Positions 33,326 through 44,068 of a DNA stretch of 64,000 nt are shown here, piece by piece. Within the stretch, counting starts at the first letter, position 1. Every line of letters begins with the position of its first letter. The notes below the pieces were generated by a model. The model was given only the letters and a program-made list of their open reading frames with translations, did no database searches and had not been told where the DNA came from. A program made the translations under genes and the position numbers. Source of the DNA: Karstenula rhodostoma CBS 690.94 (Eukaryota > Ascomycota > Dothideomycetes > Pleosporales > Didymosphaeriaceae); NCBI GenBank assembly GCA_010093485.1, contig MU001492.1, forward strand, positions 2,775,334-2,839,333. Direction: 5' to 3'.

Positions 33326-34101
33326 GCATGCGGCTACGGAGGCTCTGAAAAGTCTATATTATCTCTTTCTGGATGTGTCGAAGGACATGTGTGGGAAGAA
33401 GTGGGAGGCTTGTCGACCTTGAGAAGCAGAGGAGGGATGGATCGGGGATGGTGCAGAGACCTCCAGCGTCCCTGTCCTACATAGGCTGATTACTTCGTGG
33501 CTATCAGCTTCATAGCGAGAGTTGCCTGTCGGCAGTAATTCGAGTGATCGAGGAATGCGTTATACATCGAATCCAAAATATTAGCTACAATATCATATGT
33601 CTTGTTCAGAAAATTTCGATACAAGCCTTCGGATCGTCGTTTCAATGTATGAGAAGAGAAACTTTATTTGGAAGCCATTGCCATGATCCGCGCTGTGGGG
33701 ATACCCCAGGTAGTGAGGTCCAGGTTCTGGTAACTTTCCAACTCGGAGAATGTACATCAGCATGATTTTCAACAAGCAAGTCACCGTACCCATCTCATTG
33801 TTTTTATCTTGTTATCACATCACCTCAAACGATCACCAAATAAAATTCTAACCTACAGTATGGGCGGCACACAAGCGCATTTCCATGTTTGCACGGTTTG
33901 ACGTAGCAGACTTGTAGGTCTTTCAAGTCATGTAGGATTAAGGCTAAAGCTCTGGCATCGCCTATGGGCTTGGCTAGGGTGTACACTCTATCCGAGAGCC
34001 CATTAACTCACCACATATCACCACATTCTCCTCCAGTTTCATCAACAAACCCCCAGCATACCGACACCATTCTCAACCTTCTTGCACAGCAAACACACCC
34101 C
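33326..34101. other. intergenic region, nothing recognised
   Basis: This is the 3' flank of the CxxC gene and promoter of the coiled-coil gene that follows. The last 100 bases are C-rich, like other 5' UTRs here. Confidence 0.4.
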
Positions 34102-34514
34102 ATGTCCAGCCTGTACACCAACCCCTTCAACACACTACATCACTCCCCAGAGAGTAATCCACCTCCCACCATCACCACCAACCCCTCTCCATCCCACCCA
34201 CAATCCCCCGCCAAAGCGACCTCAAGCCCAGCCCCTCCATACGCAGACAAAGACCCACCGTCCCACCACCCAAACAAAGACGCCCAACCCACCTCCACCT
34301 CCCGCCCCTCCCCTCCCACAAGCTACCCCTCGACACCCAACACCCCGCCCACACCCGACGACATCCACGCCCTACTAGCGGAAATGGGTCAAGTGCAAGA
34401 TACCATGCGCACGAGCATCTCGTATCTCGAGGCCGTCGCCACGCGCGCAGCGCAACACACCGCCACGGAGAAAGAAAGCCCGCGCACCGCACTTCCCACC
34501 ACCACCACCACCAC

Positions 34515-34548
<34 letters not shown>

Positions 34549-34782
34549 CCCCGTGCGAAGAGCACCGCGTGGGTGGTGTCCCTGTATCACACGCCTCCGC
34601 CCGCTCCGCAGGAGAACGCCAAGATGAAGCGTTTGGAGCTCGCTAATGCGAGCCTGGAGCAGGAGAATGTAGCGCTGAGGAAGGAGGTTGAGGGGTTGAG
34701 GCTGGAGAATAGGGCGGTGCGGGGGGAGTTGAGGAGGAATGTTATGGTGCAGGGACTGCGGTGGATTGGGCGGGATTTGTAG
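34102..34782 (+). CDS. Pro/Ser/Thr-rich protein with C-terminal coiled coil
   Basis: The frame starts at an ATG at 34102 (226 residues); an in-frame ATG at 33964 is possible but lies in UTR-like sequence. Residues 1-100 are disordered and rich in Pro, Ser and Thr. A short helix follows (DDIHALLAEMGQVQDTMRTS), then a Thr/Asp run encoded by ACCACCACC and GACACC repeats. A coiled coil (MKRLELANASLEQENVALRK and onward) occupies about residues 174-210. No targeting signal is seen. The 5' half uses C-rich codons and the 3' half G-rich codons. Function unknown; the leucine-spaced coiled coil suggests dimerisation. Confidence 0.5.
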
Positions 34783-35569
34783 TGGGAGAAGGGGGCGAGA
34801 GGGGGATGGGTTGGGGAAGGGTTGCATGAGATGGGCATGGGTTATTGAGACGTTTGCGATGCACCTCTTGGAAGGGTGGGGGGAGCTTCTTTATGCTTTG
34901 AGAAGGGTCCGGGTCGGACGTGTTAGGCTCCGGGTCTGACTACTTGTTTGTTCTTTGATACAGCGGATGTGTGGATGGTGTTGATGCGGGCTTGGGGCTA
35001 GAGCGTAGAGGAAGGCACAGTCCCATGACTCTACTGGGGTAGAGCACGGTCGATCACGTTGGTGCACCGGACGAGGGTGCTTCTTCGTATGGTTTGAGGG
35101 CGTGCGAACGGAGTCGTTGGCACTTCAACACTGTACCTTGTCAACACTTTGGCTTGTCTTACCGCAAGAGGAGCAATGCAATACGATGACCTTGTATCGA
35201 GCGCTCTAGAACTAGGATCCATCGCCTAACCCATATACAAGCCCAATCACCAACAGCGAGGCCGACTAGCTGTGCGTTCGTGATGTATAGCCCGGCCCTG
35301 GGCGCTCTCTTTACATTGCGCATGACAACGGTCGACGAGTCGCTTCACATTGCGCATGACAACGCCAAACGGTCGACGAACGAATGTCTGGTCGTCTGTG
35401 AAGCAAACGCGCCGTTCGCCGTGATGTGATGTGAATGCCACCCACGTCACACAGTTAGTACCATTGCCTCACAACCACCGAATGTAAATACTCGGACTGC
35501 ATCTCTCACGCTGCTACCTCCAATAGAACCAATACTCCAGACCTAGACTCATCCGTACAGACAACCACC
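34783..35569. other. intergenic region with a short imperfect direct repeat
   Basis: A segment containing ACATTGCGCATGACAACG and GTCGACGA occurs twice (about 35311-35339 and 35344-35382), the second copy with a 6-bp insertion. Otherwise nothing was recognised. The last part is the promoter of the secreted-protein gene. Confidence 0.5.
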
Positions 35570-36209
35570 ATGTACATCCTACTCTTCGCCATTTTCATCA
35601 CCACCATCCTCGCCTCCGCCATCCAACCCCGGCACGACGCCGCTGCGCAGGCAACCTGCGAGACCCACACGCACAGCTTCAACAAAGACATCCTCGTACG
35701 ACCCGCCTCTCCTCCCTGGAGCCTAAACTAACAGCTGTCTCACAGGTCTACCTCTTCGCGCAAACCCACTGCACAGGCTGGACTTCGCAGAAACTCATCC
35801 CCACGCGCGAGCTGAAGGAGCACCCGAACGAAGACACAGCAGCGTGCTATGCCACCAAGTATGCTTGCCCTCTCCTGTCCTACCCCAATGTAGCAGGATC
35901 AGGACCACGCTAACACGTCCTCCAGCATCGACGTGAAATCATGCTGGTACCCCAACGACGTCGTCAAAGACTTCGGCTGCAGGATGTGGGAGTGCGTCGC
36001 CCCTCTTCTCTAGCCCTAAACCCAACCTCAAACCTGACCCTACTTTGCCGGTGACAAGCACTGACGCTGATAGTCTCCCCAACTGCGAGGGCAATGTGCT
36101 GACAATTCCCGCGTACAACGCGGATGCGATATGGGCTATGAGAGACTTTAGTCGGTTTCCACTGGGGTGGAATGGAAGGACTAAAAGTTTGAAGTGCTTT
36201 AAAATGTGA
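35570..36209 (+). CDS. secreted cysteine-rich protein, 146 residues, four exons
   Basis: No single frame shows this gene; it appears on splicing. Exons are 35570-35695, 35746-35858, 35926-35991 and 36074-36209. The introns are 50, 67 and 82 bp with donors GTACGA, GTATGC and GTGCGT and acceptors CACAG, TCCAG and GATAG. All phases agree and the frame ends in TGA. The first 17 residues are a signal peptide (MYILLFAIFITTILASA). The mature chain is about 129 residues with seven cysteines, in contexts such as ATCETH, THCTGW, AACYAT, KSCWYP, FGCRMW, PNCEGN and LKCFKM, and no membrane segment. Small secreted cysteine-rich proteins of this size in plant-associated fungi include effectors, but no known family is recognised and the lifestyle of this organism is unknown. 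The 5' codons are C-rich and the 3' codons G-rich, as in neighbouring true genes. Confidence 0.7.
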
Positions 36210-39200
36210 GTTTTGGGATGATGAGCCGGTTAGGGTGTGAGGGAGAGCTTGGGTGATGTGGAAATACCAAGAAAGTAGAGGATGAACAGGACATATTCGG
36301 GGTGAGATGATACTCTTACTCTGGCATACAACTAGAAGTTCTCCGAATTGAAAGTGATCAGCATTCGATGCGATATCGGACAGTGTTCCCCGTTTGATGA
36401 AAAACGTTAAGCGCAGCGATATTACAGAACGCGTATAGATGAAGCGCGCCGGGCGATCTCCCGCGCATGCGTACGTTCTCGAGGACTATAGAAGGTTTCA
36501 AGTGGATGAGGCGCATTTGCAGGCGGCCTAGTGGCTCAGCGTTGAAACATGGCTTCTGGAAGGAGAAACCCTGGGGTTGTGACTGCAAGCCTCAAGCCAC
36601 CCCTACGTTCGACGGCCTCACTCTTGGCTCATGCATCAAGCTCCGCGCTTGATCGCCTTGTCGCTCTTGGTAAGGTTTCGATGTTCGCACGGTGCTGCTT
36701 GCAATGCCACAGCGATATGCTGCACATTGCGACGCTCGACCTCATTCTGGAGACGCATCTGGCGGAAAACAGGAATTGTTGAAGCTCGCTCGAACCGATC
36801 ATGACGAAAGCAAGGAGGACCGAGCGGCTGATGTCATTCATTACATACAGGGCTGATCACTGTGGGAACAGGCACCCGATGGCAAGGCGCTCGGATGTTT
36901 CGGCGAACAGAAAGAGATGGTCAGGGCGTTTCTATAGCGATCTGTACTTGTGTCGCGTTGAATAGAGATCATAAAATTGGCAGGCACAGGCGGAGTGAGA
37001 TCCATGCGAGCTAGATTCCTAGACACCAACTGTGAGGAAAGAGCTTATGCAGCGGAGAGTATACCTGGGACCTGGAATCAGATGTGCCTTGACCACAGCT
37101 TCATGGATGTTGTGCATGGGCATTGCAACGTCCAAGATCGAAGGCTCCTCGATCGACTTCATGTTTGAGGCAGAGGTGTGTCTGTCACTCCACACGTGCA
37201 CTATCACGGTGTCGGCAATCCCGCCGTTGCAGCCGGACGATAGCCGTGTGACTGCGACAAGCAGTTACGTAGACTTGTTGGATCGGCGCGGGCCCCGGCG
37301 ACGGTAGATTTCCAATGGCTCGGGGTAGGAACACGCGGCCGGGGATGCACGGTCATGCCACCAACGGCAGACGTGTTCGTGAAACGACGCGTTGAACCAT
37401 GTTCAATCCGCGACGAATGCACGTGTTCACGGCCGGTGCATCGACTATTGGGGAGGTGTTGGAATGGCACGGGGAAGCTGGACAAAGCCACATGACTTTG
37501 CGCACGCCCTTGGAGAGAGCGCGACCGAAGGAAAGGACAGATGTTTCGACGGTCGCTGAGCGAATGGACTTGGCCAGGGATTGTGTTCCTGCGTGCTCTT
37601 TGGGGAGATAAGAATGCGAGTTGGTGAGACGTTTCAGACAATGTGAGACGGGGAGCCCCCTGCGACGACCAGGTATCCCGTATTTCAGGGACTGGCTCCA
37701 AAGCCAAAGCGAAATTGGGGCATGGTCGGAGTTCGGTCAATGGAGCAGTTCAATAGTTTCGGCGGCGCTAGGGGACCGATGGAGACGGTCGTGCTGTGCT
37801 GTTCATGGGCGGGCGGCTGGCGCGAGGTGCTTTGTCCGGCGCGCTGGTCTGTCGCTCGCGGAGTGGCGGTCTGGGGCGGTTTGCACGGCGTCGGGGCTCG
37901 AGCAGCGCGACGACTGACGGCATTGGCTTCGATCGTCGACAGTGGGTGTGGACCGACGCAGCACCGTGGAGCCTGGGAACGGACGGCGAGGCACTACTCG
38001 GTGGTATTATTAGACGCCTGCGTGGCTTGGGGCGGGCGGCGGGCGGCGGGCGCTGACTGGCTGCCAGCTGGCCGACGCGCGCTCTGGTGGACGCGTAGCC
38101 GCCGTTGGCTGCTCGTAGCGGCCGGTCACTGGTCAACCGCGCAACCGCTCCAGCACGCAGCGTGAGGAATGCCCGTCTTGCGGTGTGCTAGGCGGGCGCG
38201 TGGCGGGCAATGAGAGAGGGAGGGAGGAGGAGGGGAGAAGAGAGGCGGGCTGTTTCTGGTCGTGTTTCCGGGCGGCGGGCGGGGGGCTCCTGCCTCACGA
38301 TGCGAGATGGCAGCTTCCTCTTTGACGAGGACGGCAGGCACGCAGGCACGCAGGCACGCAAGCACGCAAGCACGCGGGCTCCCGCACACCAGCACAGCTC
38401 CAGACCCCAGGCCCGCATAGCAACCGCCGCCACTTCAGGAATCGGCATGCATTTCTGACAGCGCAGAACGGGCCTGGCGCCGCTGCGCATGGCGGCCGTG
38501 GTTTCAATTTGCACCCGCTGCAGTAGCTCGCAAGGCAGGGCTGGATCGTCCAGTGGTCCGCCCCTGAATCAACGCACGGCCGCCGCCCGGCATGGGCCAC
38601 CCACTTAACACTCGCCATCCAGCCCGCTTCCCGCACTACTTGTCTGTCTCCTTCCTTCGTCCCTCCTGGCCCTTCTCTCCTCGCCCTCGCTCTCTTCTCT
38701 GCCTCGTGCGGCTTCTGCTTGCATCTTATACTTGTCCCACGGACCAGCATTACAACTCCTAATCTCCATCCTCTCGAGCGCGCCAGTACCGCCGCTCCCA
38801 ACCACCCAGTGAAAGAAAGAGCACGCAAGCCGCCGCCGCCCCGACCCTCGACAGCCACTGTCCTTGACCACCCCCCTTCCTGTATTCACCTTCACCACTT
38901 GTTCCATTCGACATACTTTGTGCGCCCGCCTGCTTCTGTCGCGCCCCGTCAACCGCCCCGCCCGCCTACCTCAACGCGCCCGTGCCTTCCGCGACAGGAT
39001 CCGACCACGAACGGCCACTTTGCCATCTGTTAATAGCCCAACTCAGCATTGCCCCTCGGCCCGTCTTCGACCAAACCACCACGCTACCCGATCTTCACGA
39101 TCTTTAATCAGCTAATCCCGCGACAATCTCCACGTCTGCCTAAGCAAACGTCCTGTACCACATCTACTTGACCGAGTGCGTCCGCAGTCTCTACGCGCTT

Positions 39201-39335
39201 CCTCTCCCTCCATCGCCGCCTGTGAGCTCGCGTCCGGCTACCCCTTCACTTCTTTATCTTTCCAGGTGCTCCTAAAGCACCACTTTGTTCAGCCTTACTC
39301 TTTGTTCGCGCGTTTCGCACCCCGAAACGAACAAA
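36210..39335. other. 3.1-kb intergenic region, long upstream region of a Q/P-rich gene
   Basis: Sequence 36210-38600 contains only random-looking GC-rich frames and one minisatellite (38334-38376). From about 38600 to 39335 the + strand is C/T-rich with long pyrimidine runs, fitting the promoter and a long 5' UTR of the gene at 39336. Confidence 0.4.
38334..38376. repeat. 8-bp GGCACGCA minisatellite
   Basis: About five copies of GGCACGCA or AGCACGCA in tandem. Confidence 0.8.
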
Positions 39336-40949
39336 ATGAGCATGGACGCTGGCGGTCTTGCTCAAATGACCTACAACAACTTCCAGTCCGGTGGCCTCGG
39401 CATGCCGACTGGTGGCTTTGGATCCCGCGGCAAAGGTGCTTCGCTGAAGCGCCTGAGCGTTGCTTCCCCTCCCAAGGTCGCCTCCATCGCCGAGAATGCT
39501 GAGCAGGTGTCGACTCCTCGCACCAGCCGCTCCCATCTTCTTGCTGGTCTTCGTACTGCCCCGAAGACGCCTACATCTGCCCAGCCTCCTGCGTCGGCCC
39601 CGTACGGCCAGCGTCAGCACAACGTGGGTGCTCGCCAGGGCTACAATGGACCCCAGGGTATGCCGCAGACTGCTGTTGGCGCCGGTTTCACCAGCGCACC
39701 CCAGTACGGCCAGCAGCAGATGATGTACGACCAGGTCCTTGCACCTCCTCAGCTCCAGTTCGAGGACGGTGAAATCGATCCCAACATCGCCGCCCAGCTT
39801 CTCGCGACTGAGATCTACCTGGCCCAGCGCCAGCAGCAGCTCCAGCAGCAGCTCCTCAACCTCACCGCTCAACAGTTTGGCAACATGAGCCTTGGCGGTG
39901 GCGTGCGCCAGCAGTCGTTCCCCAACACGCCGTACACACCTTACGGTCAGCAATCCCAACAGAACGCCGTGCTCCAGGAGACTGGCCAGCCCGGAGTCTA
40001 TCTGGCTTACAGCCAGATGACTGGCCAGTACCAGTACGTGGTGGATCCTGCTCTGCAGCAGGAGATGGCAGAGTTCCAAGCTGCCGGTCTTTCCAATTCT
40101 CCACCACCCCCCACTCCCGGCTTTGCGCACTCTCCCCCCAAGTCGAACACTCCGACTGTCCAGGTGTCGCCTCCCAACGAGTCCAACCCCAGTCCCTGGG
40201 CCTCGCGCAGCTCTTCTCCTCCGAAGAAGTCGAACACGCCGCCCCAGAACTTTGACCCGCTTCCGCCGCCATCCGCCAACGCTTTCCGCCGTGGCCACAA
40301 GAAGACCCTTTCCACGCTTGCTTTGGATTCGAAGACCGAGACTCCCGAGGGTCCCAAGTCTGCTTTCGCTCGCCCTGTTGGTTTCCCCGCTACTCCCAAC
40401 ACTGGCACTTTCGGTCCCGGCCAAGCGCGTGCTGGAGAGCACCCTACTCGTCAGCCCCGTGGACCACCTTCCATCGACGAATTGAAGGACAAGCCCACCA
40501 CCAAGCACGAGGGTAGCAAGAACTTTGCTGCTCGCCAACGCCGACAGGCTGTAAGCAACCTCGTTCGCGCTGGTGTGGGACGCCGGACCCAGCGTCCCGG
40601 TAGCGCCGGTAGCACCAGCCCAGTGAGCGAGACTGAGATGTCTTTCCCACTGTCCGACAACGATACCGACAGCGTGCGAAGTGCCGGCAGCGGCAGCCTT
40701 TCTGGCAAGCAGAGCATTGGCAGCCTGCGCGCAGCTGCTAACGGCGCCATCGGCTCTGAGAGGAAGGCGTCCAAGGAGCGTTCCCGCGACCGCACTGTCG
40801 ACCGATCGTACACTGCCAACAGCATCAGCAGCGATGAAGGAGTTGCCGTTGGCGGCAGTCTCGTTGAGATACGCGTGGAGGAGCAGAGGCAGCGAATGCC
40901 CACGCTTGTTCTCACTTCCGCTGAGAAGCGCAAGAGCTCGATGTTCTAG
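39336..40949 (+). CDS. conserved-looking Q/P/S-rich protein, 537 residues
   Basis: A single exon starts at the ATG in the context ACAAAATGAGC. I recognise no catalytic domain. Visible in order: a Gly-rich start (GGLAQMTYNNFQSGGLGMPT), a basic RGKGASLKRLSVASPPK segment, TPRTSRSHLLAGLRTAPKTP, a Gln-rich helix (residues of about 160-185) that begins FEDGEIDPNIAAQLLATEIY, a tyrosine-rich patch (YLAYSQMTGQYQYVVDP), Pro/Ser-rich linkers with many SP and TP sites, and a basic RQRRQAVSNLVRAGVGRR near residue 410. The end is acidic then basic (KRKSSMF). The organised short motifs within disorder suggest a regulated scaffold or RNA-associated protein, but that is inference. Many SP/TP motifs could be CDK or MAPK sites. 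Strong coding codon bias and length make the gene itself secure. Confidence 0.75.
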   Translation: MSMDAGGLAQMTYNNFQSGGLGMPTGGFGSRGKGASLKRLSVASPPKVASIAENAEQVSTPRTSRSHLLAGLRTAPKTPTSAQPPASAPYGQRQHNVGARQGYNGPQGMPQTAVGAGFTSAPQYGQQQMMYDQVLAPPQLQFEDGEIDPNIAAQLLATEIYLAQRQQQLQQQLLNLTAQQFGNMSLGGGVRQQSFPNTPYTPYGQQSQQNAVLQETGQPGVYLAYSQMTGQYQYVVDPALQQEMAEFQAAGLSNSPPPPTPGFAHSPPKSNTPTVQVSPPNESNPSPWASRSSSPPKKSNTPPQNFDPLPPPSANAFRRGHKKTLSTLALDSKTETPEGPKSAFARPVGFPATPNTGTFGPGQARAGEHPTRQPRGPPSIDELKDKPTTKHEGSKNFAARQRRQAVSNLVRAGVGRRTQRPGSAGSTSPVSETEMSFPLSDNDTDSVRSAGSGSLSGKQSIGSLRAAANGAIGSERKASKERSRDRTVDRSYTANSISSDEGVAVGGSLVEIRVEEQRQRMPTLVLTSAEKRKSSMF

Positions 40950-41944
40950 ATCCTTCTAGGCCGACTGTTCCTGCTATCCTCCTGAGATGCCACCAGGTCT
41001 CTTGTTCATACTTTCACCGCGTCTGGTTTGACGCTCCCACGTTACGGCCACTTATGACTTGTTTCCTTGTTTCGTCATTGTTTGTTGGTGCATTTCGGGT
41101 GGGATCGGTTGCCTGTCTGTGTTACTTGCGTTTCTTTTCCATACCATTACCATTCGTCGCCTTGTTAGCCGTGCAGCATACATGTATGCCGTTGCTGGTG
41201 AGGTTCCTCTTCGAACTTCTTCATTTCCACACTATGCGAACTGTTTTAATGGGCATGTGGATGGCTTTTATCCAGTTTGTGCGACAAGATTGGAAGGGTA
41301 CACATGTTCGGTTCGGGAGTTGACTTGACATCCAACGAGCACCTTGGCCTGTGGCTGGTGCTCCTTGCATTCGCTTGCATTGTTTCTCTCGACCGGAGTG
41401 AGAAGAATATGATATCTCCATAGCCACGCCTTCATGGGTGGCATGGCATTCGTTAGGACGAAGATATGAGTGGTCACGTAAGATGACTACTATTTGAATG
41501 CAATAACATTCATTCAAACATGAATCCGAATTCGCACTGCAGATTTGACACTCGTGAAGTACATGTTGCGACGGCGTCAAATTCCACTGACGAACTGGCG
41601 TGCACCCTCGTTGACACCAACGCAGCGGTCCTAGCAAATCGTTGGTACGCGATGGGTCTTCCCGCGACGCGATCTCGATCTTGGTTGCCAGCCCTATACT
41701 CCGCATATTCGCTTGCAGCGTTTGACGGCTGTCTTTGGTCGCCGGATGTGGTGTTGAACTTATCGATAGACCCGTCGCGCTGGGAGCCCTAGCGGGGTAG
41801 GTGCGACCGCAAGTAAACACAAAATTTCCCGCACCTCCCACTCTACACAACAACGCACAACGAAAACAACGCACAATCTCGTTCATACCTCAGCGAACCG
41901 TCTCCGCCTCGAATACTGTCTTGCGACACTTCCACACCCCCGCG
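40950..41944. other. intergenic region, nothing recognised
   Basis: This is the 3' UTR of the Q/P-rich gene, then the Bud32 promoter. Short hydrophobic frames near 41054-41328 appear to be T-rich 3' UTR sequence rather than genes. Confidence 0.4.
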
Positions 41945-42859
41945 ATGGCGCCCGAAACCATCGAGCCCACTGCGCCGCCTCTCCGCGCGCCCTCTCCCCC
42001 GCCCACCGACCGCCCCCTCCACACGCTCCCGGCCCCTTTCACATCCTCCAACCTCGAAGTCCTGACCCAGGGCGCCGAAGCCCTCGTCTACAAGTCCGTC
42101 TTCCTCACCCCGCACACGCCGTGCGTTGTCAAGTACCGTCCGCCGAAGCCCTACCGGCACCCCGTGCTCGACAGGCGGCTCACAAAAGCACGGTTGCTGG
42201 CGGAGGCGAGGGTGTTGGTACGGTGTAAGCGGGATGGGGTGGATGTGCCGGGGGTGCTAGGGGCGGACTGGGAGGGGGGGTGGTTGGTGCTTGAGTGGGT
42301 CGAGGGGAAGACTGTGCGGGGGGTGTTGGATGGGTGGGCGGAGAGGGGGGCTGGGGAGAAGGAGGGGATTTTGGGGCTGATGGAGAGGGTGGGGCTGGCC
42401 GTGGGGAGGTTGCATGAGATTGGGGTGTGTCATGGAGATTTGACGACGAGTAATTTGATGGTGAGGGTCCCGGAGAAAAAAGCAGAGGGTGTGCAGGTGA
42501 AGGGGAGAAGGGGGCGCATGACGACGAGCGAAATGCGCATGCTTGCGGAGGATGGCGGAACACCCAATTTCCCATCCGTTGAGGCAAAAGTACAAGAGCA
42601 GAACGATGAGCTGGAGGGTGATATCGTGCTCATTGACTTTGGCTTGGCGTCGCATTCTACGCAGAATCTACAGGACGAAGATCGCGCGGTGGACTTGTAT
42701 GTCTTGGAGCGCGCGTTTGCGGCGACGCATCCAAAGGCAGAGCCGCTGTTTAAGGACGTGCTGAGCGCGTATGGGGAGAGTTTTAAGGGGGCGAGGGCGG
42801 TGCTGAAGAAGTTGGAGGATGTGAGGTTGAGGGGGAGGAAGAGGAGCATGTTGGGTTGA
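41945..42859 (+). CDS. BUD32: EKC/KEOPS complex kinase Bud32
   Basis: A single exon from the ATG in GCGATGGCG gives 304 residues. Bud32 (PRPK) is the small atypical kinase/ATPase of the KEOPS complex, which makes t6A37 on ANN-decoding tRNAs together with Kae1, and also affects telomeres and transcription. Seen in order: the nucleotide loop TQGAEALVYK (41-50); the family hallmark VKYRPPKPYRHPVLDRRL (62-79) with the catalytic Lys; EARVLVRCKRDGVDVPGVL; the catalytic CHGDLTTSNLMV (162-173); the DFG motif LIDFGLA (229-235); and the Bud32-specific C-terminus VLERAFAATHP...VRLRGRKRSMLG. About 55 residues between HGD and DFG (174-228) are an insertion compared with yeast, where this loop is short. 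The 5' third is C-rich and the remainder G-rich in codon choice. Identification is firm. Confidence 0.95.
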   Translation: MAPETIEPTAPPLRAPSPPPTDRPLHTLPAPFTSSNLEVLTQGAEALVYKSVFLTPHTPCVVKYRPPKPYRHPVLDRRLTKARLLAEARVLVRCKRDGVDVPGVLGADWEGGWLVLEWVEGKTVRGVLDGWAERGAGEKEGILGLMERVGLAVGRLHEIGVCHGDLTTSNLMVRVPEKKAEGVQVKGRRGRMTTSEMRMLAEDGGTPNFPSVEAKVQEQNDELEGDIVLIDFGLASHSTQNLQDEDRAVDLYVLERAFAATHPKAEPLFKDVLSAYGESFKGARAVLKKLEDVRLRGRKRSMLG

Positions 42860-43488
42860 ACGCGTGAAGGTCAATCGTCACTATCACCTCACCGCGGTTT
42901 GACGACTAAAATTCAGTTCGCGACCACGGAATGAACCTAGATCTTCATCGCACGGAGTCAATCGCGGTACCAAGGTGACGTCACTTTCTGGTTTCTGGAC
43001 GATTCACCACATGCTCCGCAGCTTCGTCCGGTATCACCTGGCTCGTGTGCTAGTATTGTTCTTCACCCATTCACCTCGCACCTCGCCCCTCGCTCGTCCC
43101 ACACGTCCGTTCACGGCCCCTACAATATTTACACGACCTCACGCGCTAGCGTAGTATTGTATCATTTCTTCCCTTCTGTCGCGAACAATGTTTACGCACT
43201 ACCTCGCGATACATACTACACTTCACACTCAGCAGCAGTCTCGACGTTCCCCAGTAGCCGATACAATATGAAGCCAGGAACAATGCTAGGCGCAGCAAGC
43301 GGCTGGTGTATATATATATCCCATCCGCAGCGTCCAAGTCGTTACTTCTCACACGTTTACTTCGACTTCTATACGAGACATACTTGATCATCATCCAACA
43401 TCTCTTCTCTTCTTTTTCGCGACCGAAAGATTCTCCCAGCGGATCCCATAACTTTCCCACATACACCAACATCCGCAACAAAGACGAC
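42860..43488. other. intergenic region, nothing recognised
   Basis: Bud32 3' flank, then a promoter with a TATATATATA tract (about 43309-43318) some 170 bp upstream of the next ATG. Confidence 0.4.
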
Positions 43489-44068
43489 ATGTCAGGACTT
43501 CTCCTCTTCTTCTTCTTTTTCGCCGCTGTGATGGCTACCGCGGTTTGCGTGGTCTCCACTCTCTACCTCTTGCTCGACTTCGACTTCGACTTCGACTTCA
43601 ACTTCGACAACATCAAGACGCAGGGCGGCGAGCTACTGCGCAGCTTCGTATCCAACATCACCAACGTCGTCAAATTCCTCCCATCCTCTACCTCCACCTC
43701 AATGTCGATCAATCGTCCCCTTCCTACGAAGATCGCCACAACCACCACCACGACATCCACCTCCAAGGACGAGCACAACACCATCACCGCACTCCCCGTC
43801 TCGCATGGCCCCACGAGTGCAGCAAGCAAGCTCCTGCGCCAGACCCGCGCAAGGACTCTGCACGCTCGCGCCCCGGGAATCGTCCAGCTGCCTACCGGGG
43901 GCTACAACTGCGCTGTCATGTGAGAGCGAGGTATGTTTCTTTCTTTCCATGTTGTTGGCGGTTTCGACGTTCGATGTGCTAACCTTCCGCAGACACCATG
44001 CGAACCCAGCACGGGAACGTCGGCAGGTGGATTGCGGCGTGACTGGGTTTGAACCTTGTCGTCTCTAG
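43489..44068 (+). CDS. small secreted or membrane-anchored protein
   Basis: The ATG at 43489 follows a TATA-like tract. Residues 1-29 are very hydrophobic (GLLLFFFFFAAVMATAVCVV), a signal peptide or signal anchor. An unusual Phe-Asp alternation (DFDFDFDFNFD) comes directly after it, then a Ser/Thr-rich stretch and a basic C-terminal part (KLLRQTRARTLHARAP). Unspliced, the frame stops at TGA 43921-43923 (144 residues). A good intron lies exactly there: GTGAGA at 43920, branch TGCTAAC, CCGCAG ending at 43992. Its removal replaces the stop with 25 more residues containing VDCGVTGFEPC, ending at 44068 (168 residues). I prefer the spliced form because all three signals are strong. Function unknown. 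Confidence 0.5.

Noticed and set aside
37204..38165. Overlapping frames of 120-180 codons on both strands
   Set aside because: GC-rich DNA with open frames in several phases at once and no domain or splice signal.
39246..40538. 430-codon open frame on the minus strand
   Set aside because: It lies fully antisense to the well-supported gene at 39336-40949 and has the low-complexity Leu/Arg/Gly composition of a shadow frame.
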